Origin: Pseudolachnospira sp051055405
GTDB lineage: Bacteria; Bacillota; Clostridia; Lachnospirales; Lachnospiraceae
Direction: 5' to 3'
NCBI RefSeq assembly: GCF_051055405.1
Contig: NZ_CP167068.1
Coordinates: forward strand, 2,914,001-2,978,000
DNA: 64,000 nucleotides
Made by a program: the position numbers and the translations under genes. The notes under the pieces were generated by a model. The model was not told the origin of the DNA. It did no database searches and was given only the letters and a program-made list of their open reading frames with translations. Within the stretch, counting starts at the first letter, position 1. Every line of letters starts with the position of its first letter. This document shows, piece by piece, positions 27,911 to 36,585 of this stretch.

Positions 27911-28795
27911 CTAGTAACGTCCGTACTTTCTCTCCGTCTCATAAACCTCAGGAAGGCCCATCAATGTGGTAAATTCTTGGAAAGATAACTGGTGATCCAA
28001 CCAATTTTGAGTAGTTCCTTCCCGTTTGATCACATCCAAGGTGTCCTTGACCTGCTTGGCAGAAGCGTACAGCAGAGCCAGCGGATAATTGAAAATGGTA
28101 AAACCGCACTTTTCATAAAGCTCCTGAGCGCTCCATAAAGGAGTGTGGCGCACCCAGTGATTGGTCTCCGTGATTACTCCCCATTTTGGTACTGTCAACA
28201 CATCATTGAAGCGTTTGAAGTCCTCCAAATCATTTCCATGACCCTGCATCAGCATGATGCAATCCGCTCCGGCCGCCTCATAACGCTTTACCCGTTCAAT
28301 GGCGGAATCCAACCCCTCGCAGTCAATGGCGTCGGTCCGGACACAGATAAAGAAATCCGGATCTTGTCTGGCCTCGATGGCCGCCTGGATCATGTGAATC
28401 ATCTCTTCCGTGGGAATTACCTGGCGGTTGCTCATGGAGCCGCATTTCTTCGGCATAACCTGATCCTCGATGTGGATGCCGGCCACGCCAATGGCCTCAA
28501 ATTCCCTAACGGTGCGCATCACATTCAGAATACCGCCGTAGCCCGTATCCGCGTCGCAGATCACAGGAATATGAACGGAATTTACAATATATTTAGCCCT
28601 CTCCACTTGTTCGGTCAACGTGACCAGCCCCGCGTCCGTAAAGCCAAACTGTGAGGCCAGGCCCTGTCCGGTCAGATAGATGGCGTCAAACCCGGCCGCC
28701 TCGGTCAGCTTAGCGCTGACTGGATCATAGGCTCCCGGCATCAAGATGGGCTTTCCCGTTTTTACCAATTCCCGAAATTTTGCTGCATTTGTCAT
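27911..28795 (-). CDS. isocitrate lyase/PEP mutase-superfamily lyase
   Basis: 294 residues from ATG 28795 (ribosome site GAGGAAGAG). The active-site pattern is complete: GAYDPVSAKLTEAAGFDAIYLTG is the substrate loop (residues 21-43 or so), DADTGYGG holds the metal Asp, GIHIEDQVMPKKCG carries the key Glu/Asp and the lyase Lys-Lys-Cys-Gly motif. The KKCG motif marks C-C bond lyases such as 2-methylisocitrate or 2,3-dimethylmalate lyase. It would split a branched malate-type acid to pyruvate and a carboxylate. It lies between panB-like and TAXI genes. Confidence 0.82.
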   Translation of the reverse strand: MTNAAKFRELVKTGKPILMPGAYDPVSAKLTEAAGFDAIYLTGQGLASQFGFTDAGLVTLTEQVERAKYIVNSVHIPVICDADTGYGGILNVMRTVREFEAIGVAGIHIEDQVMPKKCGSMSNRQVIPTEEMIHMIQAAIEARQDPDFFICVRTDAIDCEGLDSAIERVKRYEAAGADCIMLMQGHGNDLEDFKRFNDVLTVPKWGVITETNHWVRHTPLWSAQELYEKCGFTIFNYPLALLYASAKQVKDTLDVIKREGTTQNWLDHQLSFQEFTTLMGLPEVYETERKYGRY

Positions 28796-28864
28796 ATTCT
28801 CTTCCTCCTTCATGGATTAATGTAATGATGCAAAGGGCAGGGCGGATGTTCTCCGCAGCCGTCC

Positions 28865-29701
28865 CTACTGCTCAATTTTTGCGGCTTCCTCCGCGCTGAT
28901 CTTATAAGCATGGATCGTATCATCAGGAAAAGCGCCCGAACGGACTTCCTCGCAGTATTCACGGAAAGCGCGCTCCATCTCTGCTCCGATCTCCGCATAC
29001 TTTTTCACAAACTTAGGAGTGAAATTATCATATAAGCCCACCATATCCGCATAAATCAACAGCTGCCCGTCGGTATAGGAGCCGGCGCCAATGCCAAGTA
29101 CCGGAATGGAAAGAGCCTCCTGAATAGCCTTTCCTACCACCGCAGGAACGCCTTCCACCAAAAGGCTAAACGCTCCCGCCTCCTCTATGGACAGAGCCAA
29201 GTCCACCAGTTTTTTCGCTGCCTCTGCCGTCTTGCCCTGGGCTTTATATCCTCCCAGAATTCCCATGAATTGAGGCGTAAGGCCGATGTGACCCATGACC
29301 AAAATGCCTGCATCCACAATGGCCTTGATCCGGCGGCAGGTTCCTGGACCGGCAACTTCCAATTTTACACAATCGCTTCCCGCTTCCTTAATGAAACGGC
29401 CCGCGTTGGCGATCGCCAGCTCGTCCGAGGTCTGATAAGACATAAATGGCATATCGCCCACAATAAAGGTATTTGGCGCTCCCCGGCGCACCGCTTTACA
29501 ATGGCTGATCATATCCTCCATGGTTACAGGAAAAGTGGTATCATATCCCAGGGTAACCATGCCAAGAGAATCTCCTACCAAAATCATATCGACGCCAGCT
29601 TTTTCCTGATATTTGGCAGTTAAATAATCGTAGGCAGTCAAATATACAATTTTTTCCTTATTCTTTGCCATACTAGAAAAGTCATTAATATTCTTTTTCA
29701 C
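28865..29701 (-). CDS. panB: 3-methyl-2-oxobutanoate hydroxymethyltransferase (PanB)
   Basis: 278 residues. PanB motifs are VYLTAYDYLTAKYQEKAG, ILVGDSLGMVTLGYDTTFPV, GHIGLTPQF and IPVLGIGAGSYTDGQ. The classic reaction adds a hydroxymethyl group from methylene-THF to 2-oxoisovalerate to make ketopantoate. No panC or panD is nearby. Instead it heads an operon with a lyase and a TRAP importer, so it may run in a catabolic direction or on another 2-oxo acid. Ribosome site AGGAGGATAAAATAAG. Confidence 0.85.
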   Translation of the reverse strand: MKKNINDFSSMAKNKEKIVYLTAYDYLTAKYQEKAGVDMILVGDSLGMVTLGYDTTFPVTMEDMISHCKAVRRGAPNTFIVGDMPFMSYQTSDELAIANAGRFIKEAGSDCVKLEVAGPGTCRRIKAIVDAGILVMGHIGLTPQFMGILGGYKAQGKTAEAAKKLVDLALSIEEAGAFSLLVEGVPAVVGKAIQEALSIPVLGIGAGSYTDGQLLIYADMVGLYDNFTPKFVKKYAEIGAEMERAFREYCEEVRSGAFPDDTIHAYKISAEEAAKIEQ

Positions 29702-29783
29702 TTATTTTATCCTCCTAAAAGTTCCATTATTTTTTGCCAACCAGATCTTTTTTGCACTATTATCATACTAATTCCAAAGTCTT

Positions 29784-29898
29784 TCGTCCAATAGATTATT
29801 TCGTATAATTTGTTATTATTTTGTTTATATGTTCCGTGTTTGTGCAATACGATATAGAAAAATATTTATATTGTTATACGCATCTATTGATTGGACGA
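29784..29898. promoter_or_regulatory. divergent control region with separated inverted repeat
   Basis: Between the panB-like gene and the aminotransferase lies a 294 bp AT-rich region. TCGTCCAATAGA (29784-29795) is mirrored by TCTATTGATTGGACGA (29883-29898), about 90 bp apart, enough for looping by one regulator. The two ends lie toward the two divergent genes. The regulator is unknown; the LysR protein of the same cluster is a candidate. Confidence 0.5.
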
Positions 29899-29995
29899 GA
29901 ATTTTTCCTCATGATATGATAAAACCATGCCAATACAGATCACCATGGAACTATGACCACACCAATCGAAAACATAGAAAGAAGGATAAAAAAGC

Positions 29996-31210
29996 ATGAC
30001 GTTAGAAGAAAAATTTACCAAACTCGGCGTCGATCATGCGCCTGGTCAGGAGATTCGACAGAAGGGTCCGGATCTGTTATCCCAGGGAGAGTCCATACCC
30101 GGCGTCCCCGTTGACTTTTCCCATGGAGATGTGGATGCTTTCCCTCCCATTCCGAACTCTCTGGAACAATTTATTGAGGGAGTTCGCGTAGGCGGCAGGC
30201 AAGCCTATACGGAATATCGGGGAAGCGCTGCCATCCGCCAAGATCTAGCGGCAAAACTTTCCCGCTTTACGGGGACGTCCATTGCCTCAGCGGACAATTT
30301 GATTCTAACTCCCGGAACGCAGGGAGCCTTATTCCTGGCGCTGGCCTCTATCGTCACTCGTGGAGACAAAATCGCGATCATTGCCCCGGATTATTTTGCC
30401 AACCGAAAAATCCCCGAATTTCTGGAAGCGGAAATTCTGCCGGTTACGCTTCATTATCTGGAACAAGAGCAGGGCGCCGGCTTAGATTTGAGCCAACTGG
30501 AAGAAGCCTTTCGCCAGGGAGCCAAAGCCTTTTTATTCTCCAACCCCAACAATCCGACCGGTGTCATCTACTCGGATCAGGAGGTGGATGCCATCGCTCG
30601 GTTAGCAAATCAGTATCAAGTTACTGTCATCGCCGACCAGTTATATTCGAGACAAATCTTTGACGACAGAGCTTATTCGCATCTATGCCGAACCTCCATA
30701 GATCCGGAACGGCTGATCACAATTATCGGTCCCTCTAAAACCGAATCTTTAAGCGGTTATCGCCTTGGGGTAGCCTTTGGTCCCTCCCGATTGATCCAGC
30801 GGATGGAAAAATTGCAGGCCATCGTTTCCCTACGCGCCAGCGGCTACAATCAACGAGTACTCCGCCTCTGGTTTGATGAACCAAAGGGATGGATGGAACA
30901 ACGAATCCGCGATCATCAGGCTATCCGCGACGATCTCCTGGAGGAGTTTAGGCGGATAGATGGGGTTCGGGTTCGCGCTACTGAGGCAGGAAGCTATCTC
31001 TTCCCTCAGCTGCCAAATCTGACCGTATCCATCGAAGAGTTTTGCCGCCTGCTTCGCGTCCAGGCCGGCGTGACCGTCACTCCAGGCACAGAATTTGGCA
31101 AGGCTTATACGAACAGCATCCGCCTAAATTTCTCCCAGGACCATCAAGCGGCCATTCAGGCAGTTCGACGAATCGGTCAGATGGTAGAGCGCTTTCGGAA
31201 ATCAGAATAA
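29996..31210 (+). CDS. PLP-dependent class I/II aminotransferase
   Basis: 404 residues. The fold-type I signatures are FLFSNPNNPTGVIYS and the PLP-lysine region IGPSKTESLSGYRLGVAFG. The N-terminal EYRGSAAIRQDLAAKL and C-terminal RLNFSQD (Arg for the carboxylate) are standard. It moves an amino group between an amino acid and a 2-oxo acid. Ribosome site GAAGGATAAAA. Divergent from the TRAP operon and sharing its control region, it may act on an amino acid partner of the imported acid. Exact substrate unknown. Confidence 0.87.
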   Translation: MTLEEKFTKLGVDHAPGQEIRQKGPDLLSQGESIPGVPVDFSHGDVDAFPPIPNSLEQFIEGVRVGGRQAYTEYRGSAAIRQDLAAKLSRFTGTSIASADNLILTPGTQGALFLALASIVTRGDKIAIIAPDYFANRKIPEFLEAEILPVTLHYLEQEQGAGLDLSQLEEAFRQGAKAFLFSNPNNPTGVIYSDQEVDAIARLANQYQVTVIADQLYSRQIFDDRAYSHLCRTSIDPERLITIIGPSKTESLSGYRLGVAFGPSRLIQRMEKLQAIVSLRASGYNQRVLRLWFDEPKGWMEQRIRDHQAIRDDLLEEFRRIDGVRVRATEAGSYLFPQLPNLTVSIEEFCRLLRVQAGVTVTPGTEFGKAYTNSIRLNFSQDHQAAIQAVRRIGQMVERFRKSE

Positions 31211-31227
31211 ACGCTTGCTTGCTGCAA

Positions 31228-31275
31228 AAACAGAAAAAGCGAGGCAGCCCTCTGACTGCCTCGCTTTTTCTGTTT
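31228..31275. terminator. bidirectional terminator between aminotransferase and glnN
   Basis: A 20-bp perfect stem (31228-31247 with 31256-31275), GC-rich at the top and A/T-rich at both feet, so each strand ends in a T-rich run. It separates the converging aminotransferase and glnN. Confidence 0.92.
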
Positions 31276-31323
31276 CCTTCCTATCAACGGCCGGCTAAAA
31301 TTTTTCTCTTGCCTACCGTCTTC

Positions 31324-33435
31324 TTATACTTCAAAAATCAAGTCTCCATAAGATGGGAAGGGCCATAGCTCCTTATCTACCATCATTTCCAACTCATCCG
31401 CCGGCACACGAAGCGCTTCCATCGCCGGAACAACCCGGTCATGATACGCTCTCGCGGATTCCATAATCCCTTCTACCTGGGCGGTCTCCTGATTGATTTG
31501 TTTCAACTCATTCAATGCGCTTTGCATCTGCCCCAGCAAGCTGGAAGTCTGCAGCAGCAACGCCTGCTGCGCGCTGACATCGGCGCCCGGACAGGCGGCC
31601 TGTACGGAACGAATGGAGTCCGCCAAACGCGTCGTGTACTGGATGACCGCCGGTATAATCTGCTTTCCAGCCATATCGATCATGGTTTTTGCCTCGATAT
31701 TGACGGTCTTGGAGTATCCTTCCAGCTTTACTTCCGCTCTGGCTTCCAGCTCAGCCTTGGAGAATACGCCGAATTTTTCAAACATCGCAACGGCTTCCGG
31801 CTTCAGCAAGGCTGGTTCTGCATCCACCAGGCTGGGAAGATTCGGCAAGCCGCGGCGGGCCGCTTCCTCAATCCACTCTTGGGAATATCCGTTTCCATTA
31901 AAGACGATGCGGGCGTGTTCCGCCGCATATTTCTTAATCAGATCGTGGCAGGTCATCGCAATGTCGTCTGACTTCTCCAGTTCATCCGCCACCTGACAAA
32001 ACACATCCGCTACCATGGTGTTCAAAACAGTATTGGCACAGGAGATCGAATCGGAAGAACCAACCATACGGAACTCAAACTTATTTCCGGTAAACGCAAA
32101 GGGCGAGGTCCGGTTCCGGTCGGTCGCATCCTTGGAAAAGGCCGGTAGGGTGCTGACGCCCGTCTTTAGCTTTCCGCCTTTGAGGCTGTGGGTGGCCGTT
32201 CCGGTATCGATCAGCTGGGTCAAGACATCCTCCAGCTGCTGTCCAAGGAATACGGATATAATCGCCGGCGGCGCTTCCTGCCTGCCCAACCGGTAATCAT
32301 TGCCCGCGCAGGACGCCGAAGCCCGGAGAATATCCGCATGCTCGTCGACCGCTTTTAAGATGCTGGTTAGAATCAATAAAAACTGTATATTTTCATGGGG
32401 CGTTTTTCCCGGCTCCAAAAGGTTGATTCCATCATCTGTGGTCAGAGACCAGTTGTTATGTTTTCCGGAACCATTGATCCCGTCAAAGGGTTTCTCATGG
32501 AGAAGACATGCCATCCCGTGCCGGGTAGCGACTTTTTTCAAGGTCTCCATGGTCAGCTGGTTCTGATCGGTAGCCAGATTCGCCTCGCCGTAGATCGGCG
32601 CCAGCTCGTGCTGGCCGGGCGCCACTTCATTGTGCTGGGTCTTTGCGGGAACACCCAGTTTCCATAGCTCCTGATTCACGTCCTTCATATAGACGCCAAC
32701 CCGCTCTCTTATACTGCCAAAATAGTGATCGTCCAGTTCCTGTCCCTTCGGCGGTTTTGCGCCAAAGAGCGTCCGGCCGGTATAGATCAAATCCTTCCGT
32801 TGTAAGAACTTCTCCCGGTCTACCAGGAAATATTCCTGTTCCGCCCCGACCGATGGGGTAGCCCGTTTGGAAGTCGTATTGCCAAGGGCGCGCAGTACAC
32901 GCATGGTTTGGTTGCTTACCGCTTCAATGGAGCGAAGCAGCGGAGTTTTTTTATCCAGCGCCTCCCCGGTATAGGAACAAAACGCTGTCGGGATACAAAG
33001 CACAACGCCGCTGGCATCCTCTTTCAAAAAGGCAGGAGACGTGCAATCCCAAGATGTATATCCTCTGGCTTCAAAGGTAGAGCGAAGTCCGCCGGAGGGA
33101 AAAGAAGAAGCATCCGGTTCGCCTTTGATCAGCTCTTTTCCGGAAAACTCCATGATCGTTTTGCCTTCCGGACCCGGCGCGCAGATAAATGAGTCATGTT
33201 TTTCCGCGGTCACACCGGTCAAGGGCTGAAACCAGTGCGTATAATGGGTTGCGCCGCGTTCCACCGCCCAATCCTTCATCGTATTGGCCACCACCTCGGC
33301 TGTCGCCCGGTTTAGTTCTGCTCCTTCTCGGATCGTTCGTTTTAAATCCTCATATACTTTTTTAGGCAGCCGCTCCCGCATTACTTCATCATTAAAGACA
33401 TTGGAGCCAAACAAGCCCGTCACCGATTCACTCAT
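31324..33435 (-). CDS. glnN: type III glutamine synthetase
   Basis: 703 residues from ATG 33435 (ribosome site CAGGAGGAAGAACGG), the size of GSIII enzymes. Motifs are THYTHWFQPLTG, GAEQEYFLVDRE, QHNEVAPGQHELAPIY, KPFDGINGSGKHNNWSL and NRTSPFAFTGNKFEFR. It makes glutamine from glutamate, ammonia and ATP in the cytoplasm. GSIII is frequent in gut Clostridia and Bacteroides. The gene is monocistronic, with its own terminator downstream. Confidence 0.96.
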   Translation of the reverse strand: MSESVTGLFGSNVFNDEVMRERLPKKVYEDLKRTIREGAELNRATAEVVANTMKDWAVERGATHYTHWFQPLTGVTAEKHDSFICAPGPEGKTIMEFSGKELIKGEPDASSFPSGGLRSTFEARGYTSWDCTSPAFLKEDASGVVLCIPTAFCSYTGEALDKKTPLLRSIEAVSNQTMRVLRALGNTTSKRATPSVGAEQEYFLVDREKFLQRKDLIYTGRTLFGAKPPKGQELDDHYFGSIRERVGVYMKDVNQELWKLGVPAKTQHNEVAPGQHELAPIYGEANLATDQNQLTMETLKKVATRHGMACLLHEKPFDGINGSGKHNNWSLTTDDGINLLEPGKTPHENIQFLLILTSILKAVDEHADILRASASCAGNDYRLGRQEAPPAIISVFLGQQLEDVLTQLIDTGTATHSLKGGKLKTGVSTLPAFSKDATDRNRTSPFAFTGNKFEFRMVGSSDSISCANTVLNTMVADVFCQVADELEKSDDIAMTCHDLIKKYAAEHARIVFNGNGYSQEWIEEAARRGLPNLPSLVDAEPALLKPEAVAMFEKFGVFSKAELEARAEVKLEGYSKTVNIEAKTMIDMAGKQIIPAVIQYTTRLADSIRSVQAACPGADVSAQQALLLQTSSLLGQMQSALNELKQINQETAQVEGIMESARAYHDRVVPAMEALRVPADELEMMVDKELWPFPSYGDLIFEV

Positions 33436-33540
33436 CCGTTCTTCCTCCTGAACCATATATGTTCGATTGCATTAGCATACAACAAAAAGACTTTGTTTTC
33501 AAGTAATTTTTCCTGGTTTTCAAAAGCAAAGCATTTCCGT

Positions 33541-33604
33541 TAAAAATAAAAAGACAAGGATGTCTCCAAACGATGCGTTCAAGCATTCTGGGGACATCCT
33601 CGTC
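33541..33604 (-). terminator. intrinsic terminator after purO
   Basis: Minus-strand stem GACGAGGATGTCCC paired with GAGACATCCTTGTC, then TTTTTATTTTTA. It follows the stop of the IMP cyclohydrolase gene. Confidence 0.85.
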
Positions 33605-33615
33605 CTACTTTTTAT

Positions 33616-34332
33616 TTATTTCTGATTCTTATTGACAATACGAGTCTCATACGCGCCTGTCGCAATGTCGATATAGCGCACAAACAGGGATACTTTATTG
33701 TCCTCATTTAAGTTATTCCATACCAAATCCGTAAAGAAATCGATGTCGCCGGGAATCGCCACCCAGGTCGGTTCTCCCTCAAAGCTCGGCAAAGGATTTC
33801 CATCGCCAACGTAAGTGTGGATAAAATGGCCTTCCCCAGCTTTGGGATTCTCGTAGGCAAAGGTAAAGCGATGGCAGGATTCCGGATCCCCCTGATTGCT
33901 CTTTAAGATGGACATGGCATAATTGTACTTTCCATTTTCGATGTGCATGATACCGGAAATTCTAGGGGTGTAATTGGGCGCGTCCGGTTCAAACTCCCGG
34001 CACCGCAGCGATTGCTCAAAGGTCAGCTGCTTATCCATGCCCTCATAGATGGTATCGGTCTGGTCGCCGTTGGTAACAATGGTCTTATTTCCTAAAACAC
34101 GAACCGGCGCATAGATAATCAAACTCGGATCTACCAGCTTGGAAGGATCAAAGGCCTCGGTACGAATTCCCTCTCCCTCCTCGACAAAGATACGGTTCCG
34201 GCTATTTTCGCTTCTTCCCATAATGAAATAAGCCGTTACTGCCTTGGAGCCATCCTCGGACTTCCCGATGACAATTCCCCGTCCGGGATAGGCGTTACTG
34301 CTAAGTTCTGTTTTTAGACATTTCTTTTCCAT
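33616..34332 (-). CDS. purO: IMP cyclohydrolase (PurO-like)
   Basis: 238 residues from ATG 34332 (AGGAGGAATCAGG upstream). The start region YPGRGIVIGKSEDGSKAVTAYFIMGRSENSRNR is diagnostic (residues about 13-45) of the PurO-type N-terminal-nucleophile fold. It would close the ring of FAICAR to IMP, the last step of purine synthesis, in place of PurH's second domain. A longer frame to 34446 has no ribosome site. The gene stands alone in its transcription unit. Family call is good; catalytic role inferred from family. Confidence 0.78.
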   Translation of the reverse strand: MEKKCLKTELSSNAYPGRGIVIGKSEDGSKAVTAYFIMGRSENSRNRIFVEEGEGIRTEAFDPSKLVDPSLIIYAPVRVLGNKTIVTNGDQTDTIYEGMDKQLTFEQSLRCREFEPDAPNYTPRISGIMHIENGKYNYAMSILKSNQGDPESCHRFTFAYENPKAGEGHFIHTYVGDGNPLPSFEGEPTWVAIPGDIDFFTDLVWNNLNEDNKVSLFVRYIDIATGAYETRIVNKNQK

Positions 34333-34496
34333 TTCCTGATTCCTCCTGAAGTACTCCAATCTAGCGCCCAGGCGGTCGACTTTTTTCCCGCGTGCTCCCT
34401 GTGGTTTGCCCACTGATCCGCCAGTTACACGCTCCGGTTTCATCATACCCTACCGGTTCCCGGTTTGCAAGCGGATTTTGTAAAAGTTTCGCTAGT

Positions 34497-34814
34497 TTAC
34501 ATTAAATATTTATCCGTATCTCTTGCGCCATACATCAAACGACGAACTTCCATCACACGATCAATCACTACATAATAAACAACATAGTTTCTCACATAAA
34601 TTCGGTAATAGGGATATTTACGCTTTTTTGCGGAAGGGTACGGCTCAAAAGCAAGCGGATTTTTCAATCTTTCCAGAATCGCAGCCTCTACATCATTAAC
34701 CAACCGAAATGCCGCGTCCCCATTTTTCAAAACATTCGTAATGTAATTTGCTGTACAAATCAAATCCTGTTCAAAAAGCGGCAAATACCGAAGCTGATAG
34801 GATTTATTTTCCAT
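34497..34814 (-). CDS. ParE/RelE-family toxin
   Basis: 105 residues from ATG 34814, with LPLFEQDLICTANYITNVLKN and ending in YYRIYVRNYVVYYVVIDR, the RelE/ParE fold. It begins inside the last codons of the antitoxin gene (11 bp overlap), the normal coupling of these pairs. RelE members cut mRNA on the ribosome; ParE members poison gyrase. The sequence alone does not decide which. The pair may help stabilise this chromosomal segment. Confidence 0.85.
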   Translation of the reverse strand: MENKSYQLRYLPLFEQDLICTANYITNVLKNGDAAFRLVNDVEAAILERLKNPLAFEPYPSAKKRKYPYYRIYVRNYVVYYVVIDRVMEVRRLMYGARDTDKYLM

Positions 34815-35064
34815 GTATCGCGCTCCTTGCATTACCGAAAACCGTTTCATGGGAAAGCCGTTCTCCTGATATAGCTGCCTGTCGGTCAGCCTCGTCAAGT
34901 TTTACTTCCACACTGTCTGTCAAACTTGCATATTCTTCCAGACTTAACACCACCATTGCACCGTAACCATTTTTTGTCAGATAGACTGGCTTTCCTTCGT
35001 TTACAATAGCTTCAATCTCTGGAAATTTATTCCTAAGGTCAGAAACCGGTCTAATTTGTATCAT
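34804..35064 (-). CDS. Phd/YefM-family antitoxin
   Basis: 86 residues from ATG 35064, with ribosome site GAAAGGAAC. The N-terminal DNA-binding part has IRPVSDLRNKFPEIEAIV and YLTKNGYGAMVVLSLEEYA, which is the Phd/YefM pattern. The acidic C-terminal half would wrap the toxin. Phd proteins repress their own operon. Phased repeats upstream at 35089-35119 are a likely operator. Confidence 0.88.
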   Translation of the reverse strand: MIQIRPVSDLRNKFPEIEAIVNEGKPVYLTKNGYGAMVVLSLEEYASLTDSVEVKLDEADRQAAISGERLSHETVFGNARSAIHGK

Positions 35065-35088
35065 ACTCAAAAGTTCCTTTCACATTTT

Positions 35089-35119
35089 TATCATAATTTT
35101 TATCACAATTTTATCATAA
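35089..35119 (-). promoter_or_regulatory. phased direct repeats before the antitoxin
   Basis: Three TTATGATA/TTGTGATA-type repeats (plus strand TATCATAA at 35089, TATCACAA at 35101, TATCATAA at 35112) with 11-12 bp spacing, so on one face of the helix. They stand 25 bp before the antitoxin start and probably overlap its promoter. Confidence 0.5.
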
Positions 35120-35160
35120 TTCTTTCTTAAAAGCAACCTTTTCTGTCCCTAACAAAAAAA

Positions 35161-35204
35161 TTTCGCTCTGCGAAATTCTCGTGCCGAACACGGCCGCCAT
35201 CGGC
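35161..35204. repeat. run of mini-hairpins
   Basis: TTTCGC-tct-GCGAAA (35161-35175), CGTG-ccgaa-CACG and GCCG-ccat-CGGC stand in a row in the 350 bp between the antitoxin and fba. The first resembles the hairpin at 6010. No coding sequence is seen in this gap. Confidence 0.4.
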
Positions 35205-35277
35205 AGCATCTTGCTTTCGTGCTCGCACCCCCGCTTCGTTGGGGCAGACCCTGTGCATCCTTAGCGGAGCGTATTTC

Positions 35278-35354
35278 ATTTCATAGGAAATTGGGGCGGA
35301 ATTTCCCTATGAAATAAAATACTGCCGCAGACAAGTTTCTGCTGCGGCAGTATT
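35278..35354 (-). terminator. double hairpin terminator of fba
   Basis: First on the minus strand is a perfect 13-bp stem AATACTGCCGCAG / CTGCGGCAGTATT (35318-35354) followed by TATTTTATTT. A second stem, ATTTCATAGGAAATT with its partner (35278-35315), overlaps its T-run region. Confidence 0.85.
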
Positions 35355-35414
35355 CTCGATCATCTATCCAATTGAAATTTCCATCTGTTGATTTGCCAGA
35401 GACAAATCTCTGAT

Positions 35415-36281
35415 TTATTTTGCTTTTCCCACGGAGCCGAACAAGGTCAGTTTCTCTTTTACTTTCTCCTTGATCGCCGCTGTGCCAGGTGCCAGAAGCT
35501 TTCTCGGATCAAAGCCCTTGCCTTCCAAATCCTTTCCAGCCTCAATGTACTTTCTGGTCGCCTCGGCAAAGACCAGCTGACACTCCGTATTCACATTGAT
35601 CTTCGCCACGCCAAGGGCGATCGCTTTTTGAATCATATCTGCCGGAATGCCGGTGCCGCCATGGAGCACCAAAGGCATATCGCCGACTTCCTTCTTAATA
35701 TTTTCCAGAATATCAAAACGCAGTCCCGGCCAATTTTCCGGATATTTTCCGTGAATGTTTCCGATACCGGCAGCCAGGAAATCAATCCCCAGATCCGCGA
35801 TCATCTTGCATTCCTTCGGATCCGCGCACTCGCCCATGCCGACGACGCCGTCTTCCTCACCACCGATCGCGCCGACTTCCGCTTCCAGGGAGATCCCTTT
35901 GGAATGGCAAACCGCCACCAATTCCTTTGTCTTTGCAATGTTTTCTTCAATCGGATACTTAGAGCCGTCAAACATCACCGAGCGAAAACCCGCGTCGATA
36001 CATTTATAGCAGTGTTCATAGCTGCCGTGATCAAGATGCAGGGCAACCGGTACATGGATATTTAATTCTTCTAACATCCCATTCACCATGCCGACAATAG
36101 TTTTATATCCGGCCATATATTTCCCTGCGCCTTCCGACACGCCCAGGATGATCGGGGACTCTAACTCCTCTACCACCTGCAGTACGGATTTTGCCCACTC
36201 CAAATTGTTAATATTGATCTGAGCGACTGCATACTTGCCTTCTCTCGCTTTTTGTAACATTTCTGCTGCTGAAACAACCAT
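35415..36281 (-). CDS. fba: class II fructose-bisphosphate aldolase
   Basis: 288 residues. Zinc ligands and active-site loops are clear: ALHLDHGSYEHCYKCIDAG, LEAEVGAIGGEEDG, GIGNIHGKYP and LVLHGGTGIPADMI, followed by KINVNTECQ. It splits fructose-1,6-bisphosphate in glycolysis. Strong ribosome site AGGAGGAAAT. Single gene with its own terminator, as usual for a highly expressed glycolytic gene. gap lies nearby. Confidence 0.96.
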   Translation of the reverse strand: MVVSAAEMLQKAREGKYAVAQININNLEWAKSVLQVVEELESPIILGVSEGAGKYMAGYKTIVGMVNGMLEELNIHVPVALHLDHGSYEHCYKCIDAGFRSVMFDGSKYPIEENIAKTKELVAVCHSKGISLEAEVGAIGGEEDGVVGMGECADPKECKMIADLGIDFLAAGIGNIHGKYPENWPGLRFDILENIKKEVGDMPLVLHGGTGIPADMIQKAIALGVAKINVNTECQLVFAEATRKYIEAGKDLEGKGFDPRKLLAPGTAAIKEKVKEKLTLFGSVGKAK

Positions 36282-36336
36282 TTCGATTTCCTCCTGTTCT
36301 TTTCACTCTCCCAAAATAGGTATCGGCGCAAAAAAA

Positions 36337-36521
36337 GCATTCCGCCTTATCAGGCTTCTTGGCTCTCCGGCTTGCTTTCCCCATCTATGAAAGCCAGCTG
36401 CTCCGTGCTTCGCACTCCCACAGCTGCCGCCGTATTCGCATTCCGCCTTATCAGGCTCCTTGGCTCTCTGGCTTGCCCGTCCGATGCCCATGAATCATCA
36501 TGCTTGCATGATGATTCATGG
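36337..36521. repeat. 39-bp direct repeats plus 16-bp palindrome
   Basis: In the 300 bp between fba and hom, a 39-nt sequence starting GCATTCCGCCTTATCAGGC occurs twice (36337-36375 and 36438-36476) with two mismatches, 101 bp apart. A perfect palindrome CCATGAATCATCATGC / GCATGATGATTCATGG stands at 36488-36521. No gene is seen here. The unit may be a dispersed Lachnospiraceae repeat. Confidence 0.7.
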
Positions 36522-36585
36522 CCGCCGTCCGGTGCTTTCATGGTAAAGTATACCACACGACGCCTTTCGTTGACAAGGCCGTCTA

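Noticed and set aside
36337..36476. The 39-bp direct repeats as a possible CRISPR array
   Set aside because: Only two copies, a 62-bp gap, imperfect repeat and no leader or palindromic repeat end typical of CRISPR.
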